Positions 1 to 8,993 of a stretch of DNA of 59,166 bases are shown here, piece after piece. The stretch comes from Pseudomonas mosselii (GTDB lineage Bacteria; Pseudomonadota; Gammaproteobacteria; Pseudomonadales; Pseudomonadaceae): positions 1 to 59,166 of the forward strand of contig NZ_QJRP01000028.1 of NCBI RefSeq assembly GCF_003205295.1. The letters run 5' to 3'. The position numbers were made by a program, and so were the translations under genes. The notes below the pieces were generated by a model. It ran no database searches, was not told the origin of the DNA, and saw only the letters and a list, made by a program, of their open reading frames with translations. Each line of letters opens with the position of its first letter. The first letter of the stretch is position 1.

Positions 1-2
1 TT

Positions 3-239
3 GCCAGGCTGCGCGAGCACAAGCGCACGTTGGTCCTGATCACCCACAAGTCCTCGCTGCTGGCCGGCCTGGACAACCTGCTGATGCTCAAGGGCGGTCA
101 GTTGCAGGCCTTCGGCCCCACCGCCCGGGTGCTGCAGGACGCTCAACGGTCCGCCCGGCCCGCCCCTGCACCTGTCGCTCCACCCACCCCTCGCAACCCC
201 ATCGGCCTGAGCGTCACCTTCGGCCAGCCAAGAGCCTGA
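3..239 (+). CDS. Type I secretion ABC transporter ATPase, C-terminal end (5'-truncated by the window)
   Basis: Only the last 78 codons are inside the window; the open frame enters from the left edge. The segment LVLITHK matches the H-loop (switch histidine) of an ABC ATPase, followed by the usual tail in which the exporter ATPase ends (DNLLMLKGGQLQAFG). The family is inferred from the HlyD adaptor that starts 4 bp after the stop and the TolC-type gene after that: in AprDEF/PrtDEF systems this order is ATPase, adaptor, outer-membrane factor. The protein would sit in the inner membrane and power one-step export of an unfolded RTX-type protein. The cargo and the membrane domain are not visible, so substrate is unknown. 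Confidence 0.8.
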   Translation, partial: ARLREHKRTLVLITHKSSLLAGLDNLLMLKGGQLQAFGPTARVLQDAQRSARPAPAPVAPPTPRNPIGLSVTFGQPRA

Positions 240-243
240 CTTC

Positions 244-1575
244 ATGAGCGTACACGCCCTCTCCACGCAAAAGACCGAGGCCAGCCTGCTCAGCCTCGAC
301 GAACACCGCCCGGGCCGGGTGGGCCGCTGGCTGGTGCTGGCAGGTTTCGGTGGCTTCCTCCTGTGGGCCGCGCTGGCGCCGCTGGACAAAGGCGTACCGG
401 TCAGTGGCAGCGTGATGGTCGCCGGTAGCCGACAGGCCGTGCAGCACCCAACCGGCGGGGTGATCGAGCAGTTGCTGGTGCGTGATGGCGACACGGTGAG
501 CGCCGGTCAGGTCGTGCTGCGCATGGAGCCGACCCAGGCCCAGGCCCAGGTCGGCTCGCTGCGGGTGCAGTACGTCAACGCCCGCGCCGCCGAGGCGCGT
601 CTGCTGGCCGAGCGCGATGGCAGGGCGTCGGTCGAGTTCCCGCAGGGCCTGCGAGACCAGGCCGCCAGCGCCTGGGTGGCCACGGTGCTGGAGAGCCAGC
701 GGCAACTGCGCAGCAGCCGCGCCCAGGCGCTGGACATGGAGCTCGGAGGCCTGCGCGAGAGCATTGCCGGCGCCGAAGCCTCGCTGCAGGGCCTGCAAGG
801 CTCGCTGGCCAGCAAACAGGCCCAGCGTGACGCGCTGGACGAGCAACTGCGCGGCCTGCGCGAATTGGCCCGGGACGGCTACATCGCCCGCAATCGCCTG
901 CTCGACAGCGAGCGCCTGCTGGCCCAGGTCAATGGTTCGATCGCCGAGGACTTCGGCAGCATCGGCCGCACCCGGCGCCAGGTGCTGGAACTCAAGCTGC
1001 GCATCGGCCAGCGCCAGCAGGAGTACCAGAACGAGGTGCGCCAGCAGCTCGCCGAGTTGCAGGCCAGCGCCGAGGACCTGGACAACCGCCTGCGCAGCGC
1101 CGAATTCGAGCTGGCCCATACCCAGGTGCGGGCGCCCGTGGCCGGCACGGTGGTCGGCCTCAGCGTATTCACCAACGGCGGGGTCATCGCCCGTGGCCAG
1201 CAGCTGATGGAGATCGTGCCGCGCGATGCGCCGTTGCTGGTCGATGCCCGCGCCTCGGTGGACATGGTCGACCGCCTGCGCCCAGGGCTGCCGGTGGAAC
1301 TGATGTTCGTCGCCTTCAACCAGAGCACCACGCCGCGGGTGGATGGCGAGGTGACCTTGGTCTCGGCCGACCGCTTGCTCGATGAAAAGACCCAGCAACC
1401 CTACTACCAGGTGCGCATCAAGGTCAGCGAGCAGGGCCTCGGCCAACTGGCCGGCCTGGATATCCGCCCGGGCATGCCGGTGGAGGCCTTCGTGCGAACC
1501 GGCGAGCGCTCGATGCTCAACTACCTGTTCAAGCCACTGGCCGACCGGGTGCATGTCGCCCTGGCCGAGGAATAA
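244..1575 (+). CDS. HlyD-family type I secretion periplasmic adaptor (AprE/PrtE-like)
   Basis: 443 residues, the usual length for PrtE/AprE/HasE adaptors. There is a short cytoplasmic N-terminus, one membrane helix at about residues 29-47 (WLVLAGFGGFLLWAALAPL), then a biotinyl-lipoyl-like half (GSVMVAGSRQAVQHPTGG). A long Gln/Arg/Leu-rich coiled coil spans about residues 95-280, and the second lipoyl/beta-barrel half begins at AHTQVRAPVAGTVVGL. It should bridge the inner-membrane ATPase and the outer-membrane channel. Start ATG follows the ATPase stop by 4 bp and the TolC-type gene begins 4 bp after this stop, so all three are one operon. Substrate specificity cannot be told from the adaptor alone. 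Confidence 0.9.
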   Translation: MSVHALSTQKTEASLLSLDEHRPGRVGRWLVLAGFGGFLLWAALAPLDKGVPVSGSVMVAGSRQAVQHPTGGVIEQLLVRDGDTVSAGQVVLRMEPTQAQAQVGSLRVQYVNARAAEARLLAERDGRASVEFPQGLRDQAASAWVATVLESQRQLRSSRAQALDMELGGLRESIAGAEASLQGLQGSLASKQAQRDALDEQLRGLRELARDGYIARNRLLDSERLLAQVNGSIAEDFGSIGRTRRQVLELKLRIGQRQQEYQNEVRQQLAELQASAEDLDNRLRSAEFELAHTQVRAPVAGTVVGLSVFTNGGVIARGQQLMEIVPRDAPLLVDARASVDMVDRLRPGLPVELMFVAFNQSTTPRVDGEVTLVSADRLLDEKTQQPYYQVRIKVSEQGLGQLAGLDIRPGMPVEAFVRTGERSMLNYLFKPLADRVHVALAEE

Positions 1576-1579
1576 GAGG

Positions 1580-2917
1580 ATGTCCGTGCTTTTGCGTGCC
1601 GTTTGCCCGCTGCTGTTGTTCACCAGCCTGTCGGCGCAGGCCCTGGACCTGGGCGACGCCTATGCCCTGGCCCTGCGCAACGATCCCACCTGGCAGGGTT
1701 CCATCGCCGAGCGCGAGGCCGGGCTCGAGAACCTGGCGATCGGTCGCGCCGGCTTGCTGCCCAGGCTGTCGTATCGCTACAACCGTGCCCGCAACGATTC
1801 CAAGGTGACCCAGCGCAGCCAGTTCGGCGATGTGACCACCCAGCGCGACTACCGCAGCTACAGTTCGACCCTGACTCTCGAACAGCCGTTGTTCGATTAT
1901 GCCGCCTGGAGCGACTACCGCCGTGGCGTGGCCCAGGCCGCCCTGGCCGACGAGCGCTATCGCGGCCGTGGCCAGGAACTGATGGTGCGCCTGTTCGGTG
2001 CCTACAGCGAAGCGCTGTTCGCCAACGAACAGATTGCCCTGGCCCAGGCCCAGCGACGTACCTACGCCGAGCAGCTGACCCTCAACGAGCGCCTGCTCAA
2101 GGGCGGCGAAGGCACCCGTACCGATGTGCTGGAAACCCGCGCCCGCTACGAGCTGGCCCAGGCCCAGGAGATCGAGGCCGGTGACAATCTCGACGCCGCG
2201 CTGCGCGCCTTGCAGGCGATCATCGGCGAGCCGGTGGCGGTCGAGGACCTGGCGCCGATGACCGGCGACTTCCGTGTCCAGCCCCTCACCCCGACGCGTT
2301 TCGAACCCTGGCGCGACCTGGCTGTCGCCCGCAACGCCGAGCTGGCCAGCCAGCGCCATGGGCTCGAGGTCGCCGAGCAGCACATCGAGCGGCAGCGGGC
2401 CGGGCACCTGCCTTCATTGAGTGCCTATGCCAGCAAGGGCATTTCCAGTTCCAGTTCCGAGAGCAGCTACAACCAACGTTACGATACCGACAGCATCGGC
2501 GTGCAGTTGAGTGTGCCGCTGTTTGCCGGTGGCGGTGTATCGGCGTCGGTTCGCCAGGCCCGGGCCCAGCGCGATGCTGCGGGCTTCGAACTGGATGCGC
2601 AGTTGCGCGACACGCTCAACCAGCTACGCCGGCAGTTCAACCTGTGCGCCAGCGGCACGGCAAAGATCCGTGCCTACGACCTTGCGGTGAAGGCGGCCTC
2701 GGCCCTGGTGCAGGCCACACGCAAGAGCGTGCGGGGAGGGGAGCGGGTCAACCTTGATGTGCTGGACGCCGAGCAGCAGCTGTTTGGTGCCAGGCGCGAT
2801 CTGGCGCAGGCACGGCATGAGTACTTGAGGGCGTGGTTGCAGTTGCGCTATCTGGCGGGGGTGCTGGAGGCGGGGGATCTGAATGTGTTGAACCGGTACT
2901 TCGTGGCGCACGGCTAA
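1580..2917 (+). CDS. TolC-family outer-membrane factor of the type I secretion system (AprF/PrtF-like)
   Basis: 445 residues from the ATG at 1580. The frame is open further upstream, but that part is inside the adaptor gene; the chosen start has an AAGAGG ribosome site and gives a clean signal peptide (LLLFTSLSAQA, cut near residue 20). Two outer-membrane-efflux repeats are visible, each with the periplasmic alpha-hairpin pattern (for example ALFANEQIALAQAQRRTYAEQ and RDTLNQLRRQFN). It should form the trimeric outer-membrane channel for the ATPase/adaptor upstream. The operon ends here and is followed by a REP pair. Confidence 0.9.
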   Translation: MSVLLRAVCPLLLFTSLSAQALDLGDAYALALRNDPTWQGSIAEREAGLENLAIGRAGLLPRLSYRYNRARNDSKVTQRSQFGDVTTQRDYRSYSSTLTLEQPLFDYAAWSDYRRGVAQAALADERYRGRGQELMVRLFGAYSEALFANEQIALAQAQRRTYAEQLTLNERLLKGGEGTRTDVLETRARYELAQAQEIEAGDNLDAALRALQAIIGEPVAVEDLAPMTGDFRVQPLTPTRFEPWRDLAVARNAELASQRHGLEVAEQHIERQRAGHLPSLSAYASKGISSSSSESSYNQRYDTDSIGVQLSVPLFAGGGVSASVRQARAQRDAAGFELDAQLRDTLNQLRRQFNLCASGTAKIRAYDLAVKAASALVQATRKSVRGGERVNLDVLDAEQQLFGARRDLAQARHEYLRAWLQLRYLAGVLEAGDLNVLNRYFVAHG

Positions 2918-2970
2918 GGCGACTCAGCGGATCAATCGTGGGAGCGGGCCCCACAGGTTCTACGCCAACC

Positions 2971-3088
2971 TGTAGGAGCGGCCTTGTGTCGCGAAAGGGC
3001 TGCGCAGCAGCCCCGGGATTTCAGCGTAGTTGCAGATATCGCTGGGGCCGCTTTGCGGCCCTTTCGCGACGCAAGGCCGCTCCTACAG
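2971..3088. repeat. REP palindrome pair (BIME-like), GGAGCGGCC type
   Basis: Two inverted copies, TGTAGGAGCGGCC near 2971 and GGCCGCTCCTACA ending near 3088, are joined by a GC-rich middle that contains a second dyad (GGGCTGCGCAGCAGCCC). This is the genus-typical REP arrangement. It lies between the convergent ends of the TolC-type gene and the purine permease. Short open frames drawn through it are not genes. Confidence 0.85.
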
Positions 3089-3161
3089 AGATCACGCCAG
3101 TTGAGAAAACTCAGCAAGACAGTTGCTCCCACAACTCCCGCTACCACGTATGCACCAGACG

Positions 3162-3193
3162 AAAAAAAGGAGCCGACGATGCGCGTCGGCTCC
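3162..3193 (-). terminator. Rho-independent terminator of the purine permease
   Basis: A 10-bp perfect stem GGAGCCGACG/CGTCGGCTCC with a 5-nt loop is followed, on the minus strand, by a run of seven T. It lies 26 bp past the permease stop codon. Confidence 0.85.
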
Positions 3194-3219
3194 CCCTCGA
3201 TGACCGTCCTGGTCAGCGA

Positions 3220-4737
3220 TCAGTGCTCGGCGACCGCCTTGCGCCTGGGCGCCTCATTGCCGTGCTCGTCGAGTTCCAGCACCGGAACCTCGTTGCCGTC
3301 GGCGTCGAACAGCTTGCCATCCTTGAAGTAGTCGCCATCGCGCAGGGCCGAGATGTCCGAGTACTGGATGGTGCGCTCGTAGGCCGCGGCGAACACCGAC
3401 TGGTTCTCCGAGTTGCCGGTGGTGAAGTGGTTGAAGATCAGGTTCAGCAGGATGGCCATGATCGCCGCCGAGCTGATGCCGGAGTGGAAGATGGTTTCGA
3501 ACCAGCTCGGGAAGTTGTGGTAGAAGGTCGGCGCCGCGATCGGGATCATGCCGAAGCCCAGCGAGGCGGCGACGATGATCAGGTTGACGTTGTTCTTGTA
3601 GCTGACCTTCGACAGGGTGCGGATACCGCTTGCGGCCACGGTGCCGAACAGCACGATGCCCGCGCCGCCCAGTACCGGGGTCGGTACCGCGGCGATGACC
3701 CGGCCCATGATCGGCAGCAAGCCCAGCACCACCAGGATTACCCCGCCGGTGGCCACCACGTAGCGGCTCTTCACCCCGGTCACGGCCACCAGGCCGACGT
3801 TCTGGGCGAAGGCGCTCTGGGTGAACGAGCCGAAGATCGGCGCCAGGATGCTCGATGCCATGTCGGCGCGCAGGCCATTGCCCAGGCGCTTGGAGTCGAC
3901 CTTGGTGTCGATGATCTCACCGACTGCGAGGATGTCCGCCGAGGTTTCCACCAGGGTCACCATGATCACGATGCACATCGACAGGATCGCGGCGATGTGG
4001 AAGGTCGGCATGCCGAAGTGGAAGGGCGTGGGGAAGGCGAACATCGGGCCTTCGGTGACCTTGCTGAAGTCGGCCATGCCCAGCGACCAGGCGATCAGGG
4101 TGCCGACCACCATGGCCAGGAGGATCGACAGCCGCGAGATGGTCGCGCTGCCCAGCTTGCTCAGCAGCAGGACGATGGCGAAGGTCAGCGCCGCCAGGCC
4201 GATATTGGCCACGCTGCCGAACTCCGGTGAAGCGCTGTTGCCGCCCATCACCCAGCGCGCGGCTACCGGCATCAGGGTCAGGCCGATGGTGGTGATGACG
4301 ATGCCGGTGACCAGTGGCGGAAAGAACTTGGTGATGCGCGAGAACACCGGGGTGATCAAGAAGCCGATCAGCGACGCCGCCATGACCGCGCCCAGCACGC
4401 CCTGCAGGCCGCCGCCGCCTTCACTGCTGATGATCGCCCCCATGGTTGCCACGCCGGCGAACGACACGCCTTGCACCAGCGGCAGCTGGCAGCCGAAGAA
4501 CGGCAGGCCGAGGGTCTGCAGCAAGGTGGCCAGGCCTCCCGCGAACAGCGAGGCGGCGATCAGCAGGCCGATTTCCGCCGGGGCCAGGCCGGCGGCCTGG
4601 CCGAGGATCAGGGGTACGGCGACGATCCCTCCATACATGGTCAGGACATGCTGCAGCCCGTAGGCCAGGTTGGCGCCAAGGCCGAGGTTCTCGTCCTCGG
4701 GGCGCGGGGCGGGAGACGTGCTGGGGGACGTGGTCAT
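3220..4737 (-). CDS. NCS2-family xanthine/uracil (purine) permease
   Basis: 505 residues from the ATG at 4737; a longer frame starting upstream (4803) would run through the probable promoter, so it is rejected. The protein is almost wholly hydrophobic with about 12-14 helices. It has the NCS2 signature QNVGLVAVTGV, which fits the family motif Q-N-x-G-x(4)-T, and the family's opening stretch NLAYGLQHVLTMYGG. It should be an inner-membrane proton symporter for a purine base. The family alone does not separate xanthine from urate or uracil. The C-terminal tail after the last helix (about 50 residues) is charged. It stands alone with its own terminator; possible operators lie upstream (4772-4816). 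Confidence 0.88.
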   Translation of the reverse strand: MTTSPSTSPAPRPEDENLGLGANLAYGLQHVLTMYGGIVAVPLILGQAAGLAPAEIGLLIAASLFAGGLATLLQTLGLPFFGCQLPLVQGVSFAGVATMGAIISSEGGGGLQGVLGAVMAASLIGFLITPVFSRITKFFPPLVTGIVITTIGLTLMPVAARWVMGGNSASPEFGSVANIGLAALTFAIVLLLSKLGSATISRLSILLAMVVGTLIAWSLGMADFSKVTEGPMFAFPTPFHFGMPTFHIAAILSMCIVIMVTLVETSADILAVGEIIDTKVDSKRLGNGLRADMASSILAPIFGSFTQSAFAQNVGLVAVTGVKSRYVVATGGVILVVLGLLPIMGRVIAAVPTPVLGGAGIVLFGTVAASGIRTLSKVSYKNNVNLIIVAASLGFGMIPIAAPTFYHNFPSWFETIFHSGISSAAIMAILLNLIFNHFTTGNSENQSVFAAAYERTIQYSDISALRDGDYFKDGKLFDADGNEVPVLELDEHGNEAPRRKAVAEH

Positions 4738-4771
4738 TGGAGCAGGCTCTCTGTTTATTGTTGTGCCGCTA

Positions 4772-4816
4772 CTGTAGACAACTACCACAAAAAATTGCCA
4801 CAAAAATTGTATACAA
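4772..4816 (-). promoter_or_regulatory. Candidate GntR-type operator pair before the purine permease
   Basis: The perfect 10-bp palindrome TTGTATACAA at 4807-4816 and a near copy CTGTAGACAA at 4772-4781 lie 35-80 bp upstream of the permease start, in an AT-rich stretch unlike the surrounding DNA. T-GTATAC-A palindromes are typical of FCD-type GntR regulators. No regulator gene is beside it, so the assignment is inference. Confidence 0.4.
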
Positions 4817-4998
4817 AGTTTTGATCGTAGCGACGGAACGGGTGCGTCCAGGGTGCGTGAAACCTGGATGCAGATTGCGTTCCAACATGCAGGAGGCTGT
4901 TCCAGAGGGGTGTGTACAAACAGGCTGGCAGGTGCAGGAAAGCTGTCTGGCTGGACAGGAAAGCCGTCACAGCCAGATAGATAGCAGGCTAAGAGATA

Positions 4999-5367
4999 TC
5001 AATCTTCGATGAGTTCGCGCAGCTCGCGCATCATTTCGGTGCTGTCGCCCACATTCAATTCCACCAGACGGTGCAGGTGGGTCATCGAATCGATGTCGAT
5101 GTGCAGGCAGATGAAACCCAGGCGGCTCGGCTCCTCGTGGCGCAGTTCGACCTGCATCAGCACCCGGGTCTTCTTGTCGTTCAGGTGGATGACCGCTTCG
5201 AAGTCCTGGGTAAGGTCGGCATCCCAGGGCTGAGGGCGCTCTATCAGCAACCCCTTGAGCGACAGGTCGAGCAGTTTCACCGGCCAGCGGCGTTCACCCT
5301 GGCGCAATTCGGTGGGGGCATCGAAGGCGATGCGTTGGAAACGGCGGCGTTCGTCGTGATCGCTCAT
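4999..5367 (-). CDS. PilZ-domain protein
   Basis: 122 residues, essentially one PilZ domain. The c-di-GMP-binding signature is complete: RRFQR at residues 8-12 (the RxxxR arm) and DLSLKG at 34-39 (the D/NxSxxG element). It should be a small cytoplasmic c-di-GMP receptor; the output partner is not identifiable. It is monocistronic, lying between the divergent purine permease and cstA. The start ATG has a weak upstream GAGGGCTTATCCC context. Confidence 0.88.
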   Translation of the reverse strand: MSDHDERRRFQRIAFDAPTELRQGERRWPVKLLDLSLKGLLIERPQPWDADLTQDFEAVIHLNDKKTRVLMQVELRHEEPSRLGFICLHIDIDSMTHLHRLVELNVGDSTEMMRELRELIED

Positions 5368-5533
5368 GGGATAAGCCCTCGGGGGTTCAACCTGACTATA
5401 GTTAATCCTGGCGTCGTATCAGGTACCGCAATCTGGCCGCAGAGGCTCTAGACCAAAGCAAGTGTGGCAATGCGCTTTGACTGGCCCTAGACTCGATGGG
5501 CGGTCTTTCCAATCCACCAGCTGGAAGTAAACC

Positions 5534-7600
5534 ATGAACAACAATAATAGCCTGCTACGCCACATTCCGTGGCTGGCGCTGGCAGTCATAGGGGCCTGCG
5601 CGCTGGGTGTGGTTGCCCTGCGTCGCGGTGAGGCGATCAACGCCTTGTGGATCGTTGTCGCGGCAGTGGCCATCTACCTGGTTGCCTACCGTTACTACAG
5701 CCTGTTCATCGCCACCAAGGTGATGCAGCTCGACCCTCGCCGGGCCACGCCCGCGGTACTCAACAACGATGGCCTGGACTACGTCCCGACCAACAAGCAC
5801 ATCCTTTTCGGCCATCACTTCGCCGCCATCGCCGGCGCCGGCCCGCTCGTCGGCCCGGTACTCGCCGCGCAGATGGGCTACCTGCCCGGCACGCTGTGGC
5901 TGATCGCCGGCGTGGTGCTGGCCGGCGCGGTGCAGGACTTCATGGTCCTGTTCCTCTCCACCCGCCGCAACGGCCGTTCGCTGGGCGACATGGTCCGCGA
6001 GGAAATGGGCCGCATCCCCGGCACCATTGCCTTGTTCGGCTGCTTCCTGATCATGATCATCATCCTCGCGGTGCTGGCGCTGATCGTGGTCAAGGCCCTG
6101 GCCGAGAGCCCGTGGGGCATGTTCACGGTGATGGCGACCATCCCGATCGCGATGTTCATGGGCATCTACATGCGCTATATCCGCCCGGGCCGCATCGGCG
6201 AGATCTCGGTGGTCGGCGTGGTCCTGCTGCTGCTGTCGATCTGGCTGGGGGGCCAGATCGCCGCAGATCCGGTGTGGGGCCCGGCGTTCACCTTCACCGG
6301 CGTGCAGATCACCTGGATGCTGGTCGGCTATGGCTTCGTCGCCGCCGTGCTGCCGGTGTGGCTGGTGCTGGCGCCGCGTGACTACCTGTCGACGTTCCTC
6401 AAGATCGGCACTATCGTGGGCCTTGCCATCGGCATCCTGATCATCGCGCCCGAACTGAAGATGCCGGCGCTGACCCAGTTCACCGACGGCACGGGCCCGG
6501 TGTGGAAGGGCACCCTGTTCCCGTTCCTGTTCATCACCATCGCCTGCGGCGCGGTGTCCGGCTTCCATGCGCTGATCTCCTCGGGGACCACGCCCAAGCT
6601 GCTGGACAACGAAACCAACGCCCGCTACATCGGCTACGGCGGCATGCTGATGGAGTCGTTCGTCGCCATCATGGCCATGGTCGCCGCCTCGGTGATCGAG
6701 CCGGGCGTGTACTTCGCCATGAACAGCCCGGCCGCAGTGGTCGGTGCCGACGTCGTCTCGGTGGCGCAGACCGTCAGTAGCTGGGGCTTCATGATTACCC
6801 CCGAGCAGCTCGAGGCCACCGCCCGCGACATCGGCGAGCACACCATCCTGGCCCGTGCCGGCGGCGCGCCGACCCTGGCGGTCGGTATCGCGCAGATCCT
6901 CCACCAGGTGCTGCCGGGCGAGAACACCATGGCGTTCTGGTACCACTTCGCCATTCTGTTCGAGGCGCTGTTCATCCTCACCGCGGTGGACGCCGGTACC
7001 CGTGCCGGTCGCTTCATGCTGCAGGACCTGCTGGGCAGCTTCGTGCCAGCGCTGAAACGCACCGAGTCGTGGACCGCCAACCTGATCGGCACCGCCGGTT
7101 GCGTGGCCCTGTGGGGCTACCTGCTGTACCAGGGCGTGATCGATCCGCTGGGTGGCATCAACACCCTGTGGCCGCTGTTCGGCATCTCCAACCAGATGCT
7201 TGCCGGCATCGCCCTGATGCTGGGCACCGTGGTGCTGATCAAGATGAAGCGCCAGCGCTACGTCTGGGTCACCCTGCTGCCGGCCGTGTGGCTGCTGATC
7301 TGCACCACCACCGCGGGCCTGATCAAGCTGTTCGACCCGAACCCGGCGGTCGGCTTCCTGGCCCTGGCCAAGAAGTACAGCACCGCGCTGGACGCCGGCC
7401 AGGTGCTGGCTCCGGCCAAGGACATCGGTCAGATGCAGCACGTGATCTTCAACGCCTACACCAACGCCGGCCTGACCGTGCTGTTCCTGGTGGTGGTGTT
7501 CAGCGTGCTGTTCTTTGCCGTCAAGGTCGGCCTCGCCGCCCTGGGTCGCAAGGAGCGCAGCGACAAGGAAACCCCGTTCCAGGCCCTGCCTGACGCTTGA
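5534..7600 (+). CDS. cstA: Carbon starvation protein CstA / pyruvate-peptide transporter family
   Basis: 688 residues, close to E. coli CstA (about 700) and BtsT. It is an integral membrane protein with many helices, the CstA domain beginning at about residue 34 (VAIYLVAYRYYSLFIATKV) and the family blocks GHHFAAIAGAGPLVGPVLAAQ and FHALISSGTTPK. The family includes proton-driven pyruvate transporters and was first described as a peptide-uptake protein in starvation; which substrate applies here is not shown by sequence. A ybdD/yjiX gene follows after 13 bp and a yjiA GTPase 180 bp further, the same set as in E. coli btsT-yjiX-yjiA. Confidence 0.92.
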   Translation: MNNNNSLLRHIPWLALAVIGACALGVVALRRGEAINALWIVVAAVAIYLVAYRYYSLFIATKVMQLDPRRATPAVLNNDGLDYVPTNKHILFGHHFAAIAGAGPLVGPVLAAQMGYLPGTLWLIAGVVLAGAVQDFMVLFLSTRRNGRSLGDMVREEMGRIPGTIALFGCFLIMIIILAVLALIVVKALAESPWGMFTVMATIPIAMFMGIYMRYIRPGRIGEISVVGVVLLLLSIWLGGQIAADPVWGPAFTFTGVQITWMLVGYGFVAAVLPVWLVLAPRDYLSTFLKIGTIVGLAIGILIIAPELKMPALTQFTDGTGPVWKGTLFPFLFITIACGAVSGFHALISSGTTPKLLDNETNARYIGYGGMLMESFVAIMAMVAASVIEPGVYFAMNSPAAVVGADVVSVAQTVSSWGFMITPEQLEATARDIGEHTILARAGGAPTLAVGIAQILHQVLPGENTMAFWYHFAILFEALFILTAVDAGTRAGRFMLQDLLGSFVPALKRTESWTANLIGTAGCVALWGYLLYQGVIDPLGGINTLWPLFGISNQMLAGIALMLGTVVLIKMKRQRYVWVTLLPAVWLLICTTTAGLIKLFDPNPAVGFLALAKKYSTALDAGQVLAPAKDIGQMQHVIFNAYTNAGLTVLFLVVVFSVLFFAVKVGLAALGRKERSDKETPFQALPDA

Positions 7601-7613
7601 GAGGACCGCCGCG

Positions 7614-7811
7614 ATGTTCAACGACCTGGGTCGACTGGGCAAGTACCTGGGGCAGGCCGCCCGCCTGATGGTCGGCATGCCCGACTACGACAACTATGTC
7701 GAGCACATGCAGAAGAAGCACCCGGACAAGCCGGTGATGAGCTACGAGGCGTTCTTCCGCGAGCGCCAGGAAGCGCGCTATGGTGGCAAGTCCGGGCCCA
7801 AGTGCTGTTGA
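7614..7811 (+). CDS. YbdD/YjiX-family small protein (DUF466)
   Basis: 65 residues starting at the ATG 13 bp after cstA; a longer frame open upstream overlaps cstA and is rejected. It carries the family pattern AARLMVGMPDYDNYVEHMQKK and ends in the typical RYGG..GPKCC tail. This small soluble protein is nearly always beside cstA or btsT and is thought to help the transporter, though its mechanism is not known to me. Confidence 0.88.
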   Translation: MFNDLGRLGKYLGQAARLMVGMPDYDNYVEHMQKKHPDKPVMSYEAFFRERQEARYGGKSGPKCC

Positions 7812-7832
7812 ACCTGATGCCGGCGCGGTCCT

Positions 7833-7949
7833 TGTAGGAGCGGCCTTGTGCCGCGAAAGGGCCGCGCAGCGGCCCCGGCAATATCTGCTGCGAACCTGCA
7901 AATCTGGGGCCGCTTTGCGGCCCTGTCGCGACACAAGGCCGCTCCTGCA
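7833..7949. repeat. REP palindrome pair, GGAGCGGCC type
   Basis: Inverted TGTAGGAGCGGCC and GGCCGCTCCTGCA arms enclose a GC-rich inner dyad, with one base changed in the right arm. It lies between ybdD and yjiA and is followed by a T-run (CCTTTCTTTTTTTT), so it may also attenuate transcription into yjiA. Confidence 0.85.
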
Positions 7950-7993
7950 AGGGATCGCGGCCTTTCTTTTTTTTCCGCTCAGGAGATTTCCGC

Positions 7994-8971
7994 GTGCAAA
8001 CGCCGATTCCCGTTACCGTGCTGACCGGCTTCCTTGGCGCCGGCAAGACCACATTGCTCAAGCACATGCTCAAGGCCGAGCATGGCCTGAAGCTCGCTGT
8101 GATCGAGAACGAGTTCAGCGAGGCCGGCATCGACAGCCAGCTGCTGGGCGATGAACCGGTGCAGGTCATGACCCTGGCCAACGGCTGCGTGTGCTGCAGC
8201 ATCCATGGCGACCTGACCCGGGCCCTGTACCTGCTGCTCGAACGGCTGGATGCCGGTGAAATCGCCTTCGATCGCCTGGTCATCGAATGCACCGGCCTTG
8301 CCGACCCGGCACCGGTGGCGCAGACCTTCTTCATCGATGAAGAGCTGCGCGAGCGCTATATCCTCGACGGCATCATCACCCTGGTCGACACTGCCCACGC
8401 CGAGTTGCACCTGACCCAGGCCATCGCCCAGGCCCAGGTCGGCTTCGCTGACCGTCTGCTGCTGAGCAAGACCGACCTGGTCGAGCCGCAGGTGGTCGAA
8501 GCCCTGCGCGAGCGCCTGGCGCGCATCAATGGCCGGGCGGCGATCCGTGTGGTCGAGCACGGTCGCATCGACCTGGCCGAGCTACTCGATGTGCGCGGCT
8601 TCAACCTCAACCCGGATCTGGGCATCAGCCCAAAGCCCACCTTGCGCCCGGTGCTCAAGCCGGCCACGCCTGACCGTATCTCGACGCTGGTGCTGCGCAC
8701 TGAAACGCCGTTGGACATCGATCGGCTCAGCGACTTCATGAACGAGCTGCTGGAAGAGCACGGCAAGCAATTGCTGCGCTACAAGGGGGTACTGAACATT
8801 GCCGGCGAGGACCGCCGTCTGGTGTTCCAAGGGGTGCTGAAGCTGTACGGGTTCGACTGGGACGCCGAGTGGAAGGAAGGCGAGACGCGCGAAAGCGTGA
8901 TGGTGTTCATCGCCGATGAGTTGCCGGAAGAGAATATTCGGGCAGGGTTTGAGGCGTTGTATCACGCATGA
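7994..8971 (+). CDS. yjiA: CobW/YjiA-family zinc-binding GTPase
   Basis: 325 residues. The Walker A is GFLGAGKTT at 12-20, the metal-binding CxCC is at 65-68 (GCVCC), and SKTD is the guanine-specificity motif. The C-terminal CobW_C half starts around residue 230 (ISTLVLRTETPLD). The family (COG0523) covers zinc/cobalt metallochaperones. Its place behind cstA-ybdD matches the E. coli btsT-yjiX-yjiA cluster, so YjiA is the best name. The start ATG is preceded by AGGAGATTTCCGC, a good ribosome site. A strong terminator follows. Confidence 0.9.
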   Translation: MQTPIPVTVLTGFLGAGKTTLLKHMLKAEHGLKLAVIENEFSEAGIDSQLLGDEPVQVMTLANGCVCCSIHGDLTRALYLLLERLDAGEIAFDRLVIECTGLADPAPVAQTFFIDEELRERYILDGIITLVDTAHAELHLTQAIAQAQVGFADRLLLSKTDLVEPQVVEALRERLARINGRAAIRVVEHGRIDLAELLDVRGFNLNPDLGISPKPTLRPVLKPATPDRISTLVLRTETPLDIDRLSDFMNELLEEHGKQLLRYKGVLNIAGEDRRLVFQGVLKLYGFDWDAEWKEGETRESVMVFIADELPEENIRAGFEALYHA

Positions 8972-8993
8972 GTGGGACGTAGCTGACTGGTTG

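Noticed and set aside
1382..1579. 66-codon N-terminal extension of the TolC-type gene
   Set aside because: It lies inside the adaptor gene; the internal ATG gives a proper signal peptide and ribosome site.
2833..4230. 465-codon open frame across the REP pair and into the purine permease on the opposite strand
   Set aside because: It runs through a REP and antisense to a conserved transporter; composition is not protein-like.
5555..7678. 707-codon open frame antisense to cstA
   Set aside because: The translation is rich in His/Arg/Gly/Gln, typical of the complement of a hydrophobic GC-rich gene. cstA itself is unmistakable.
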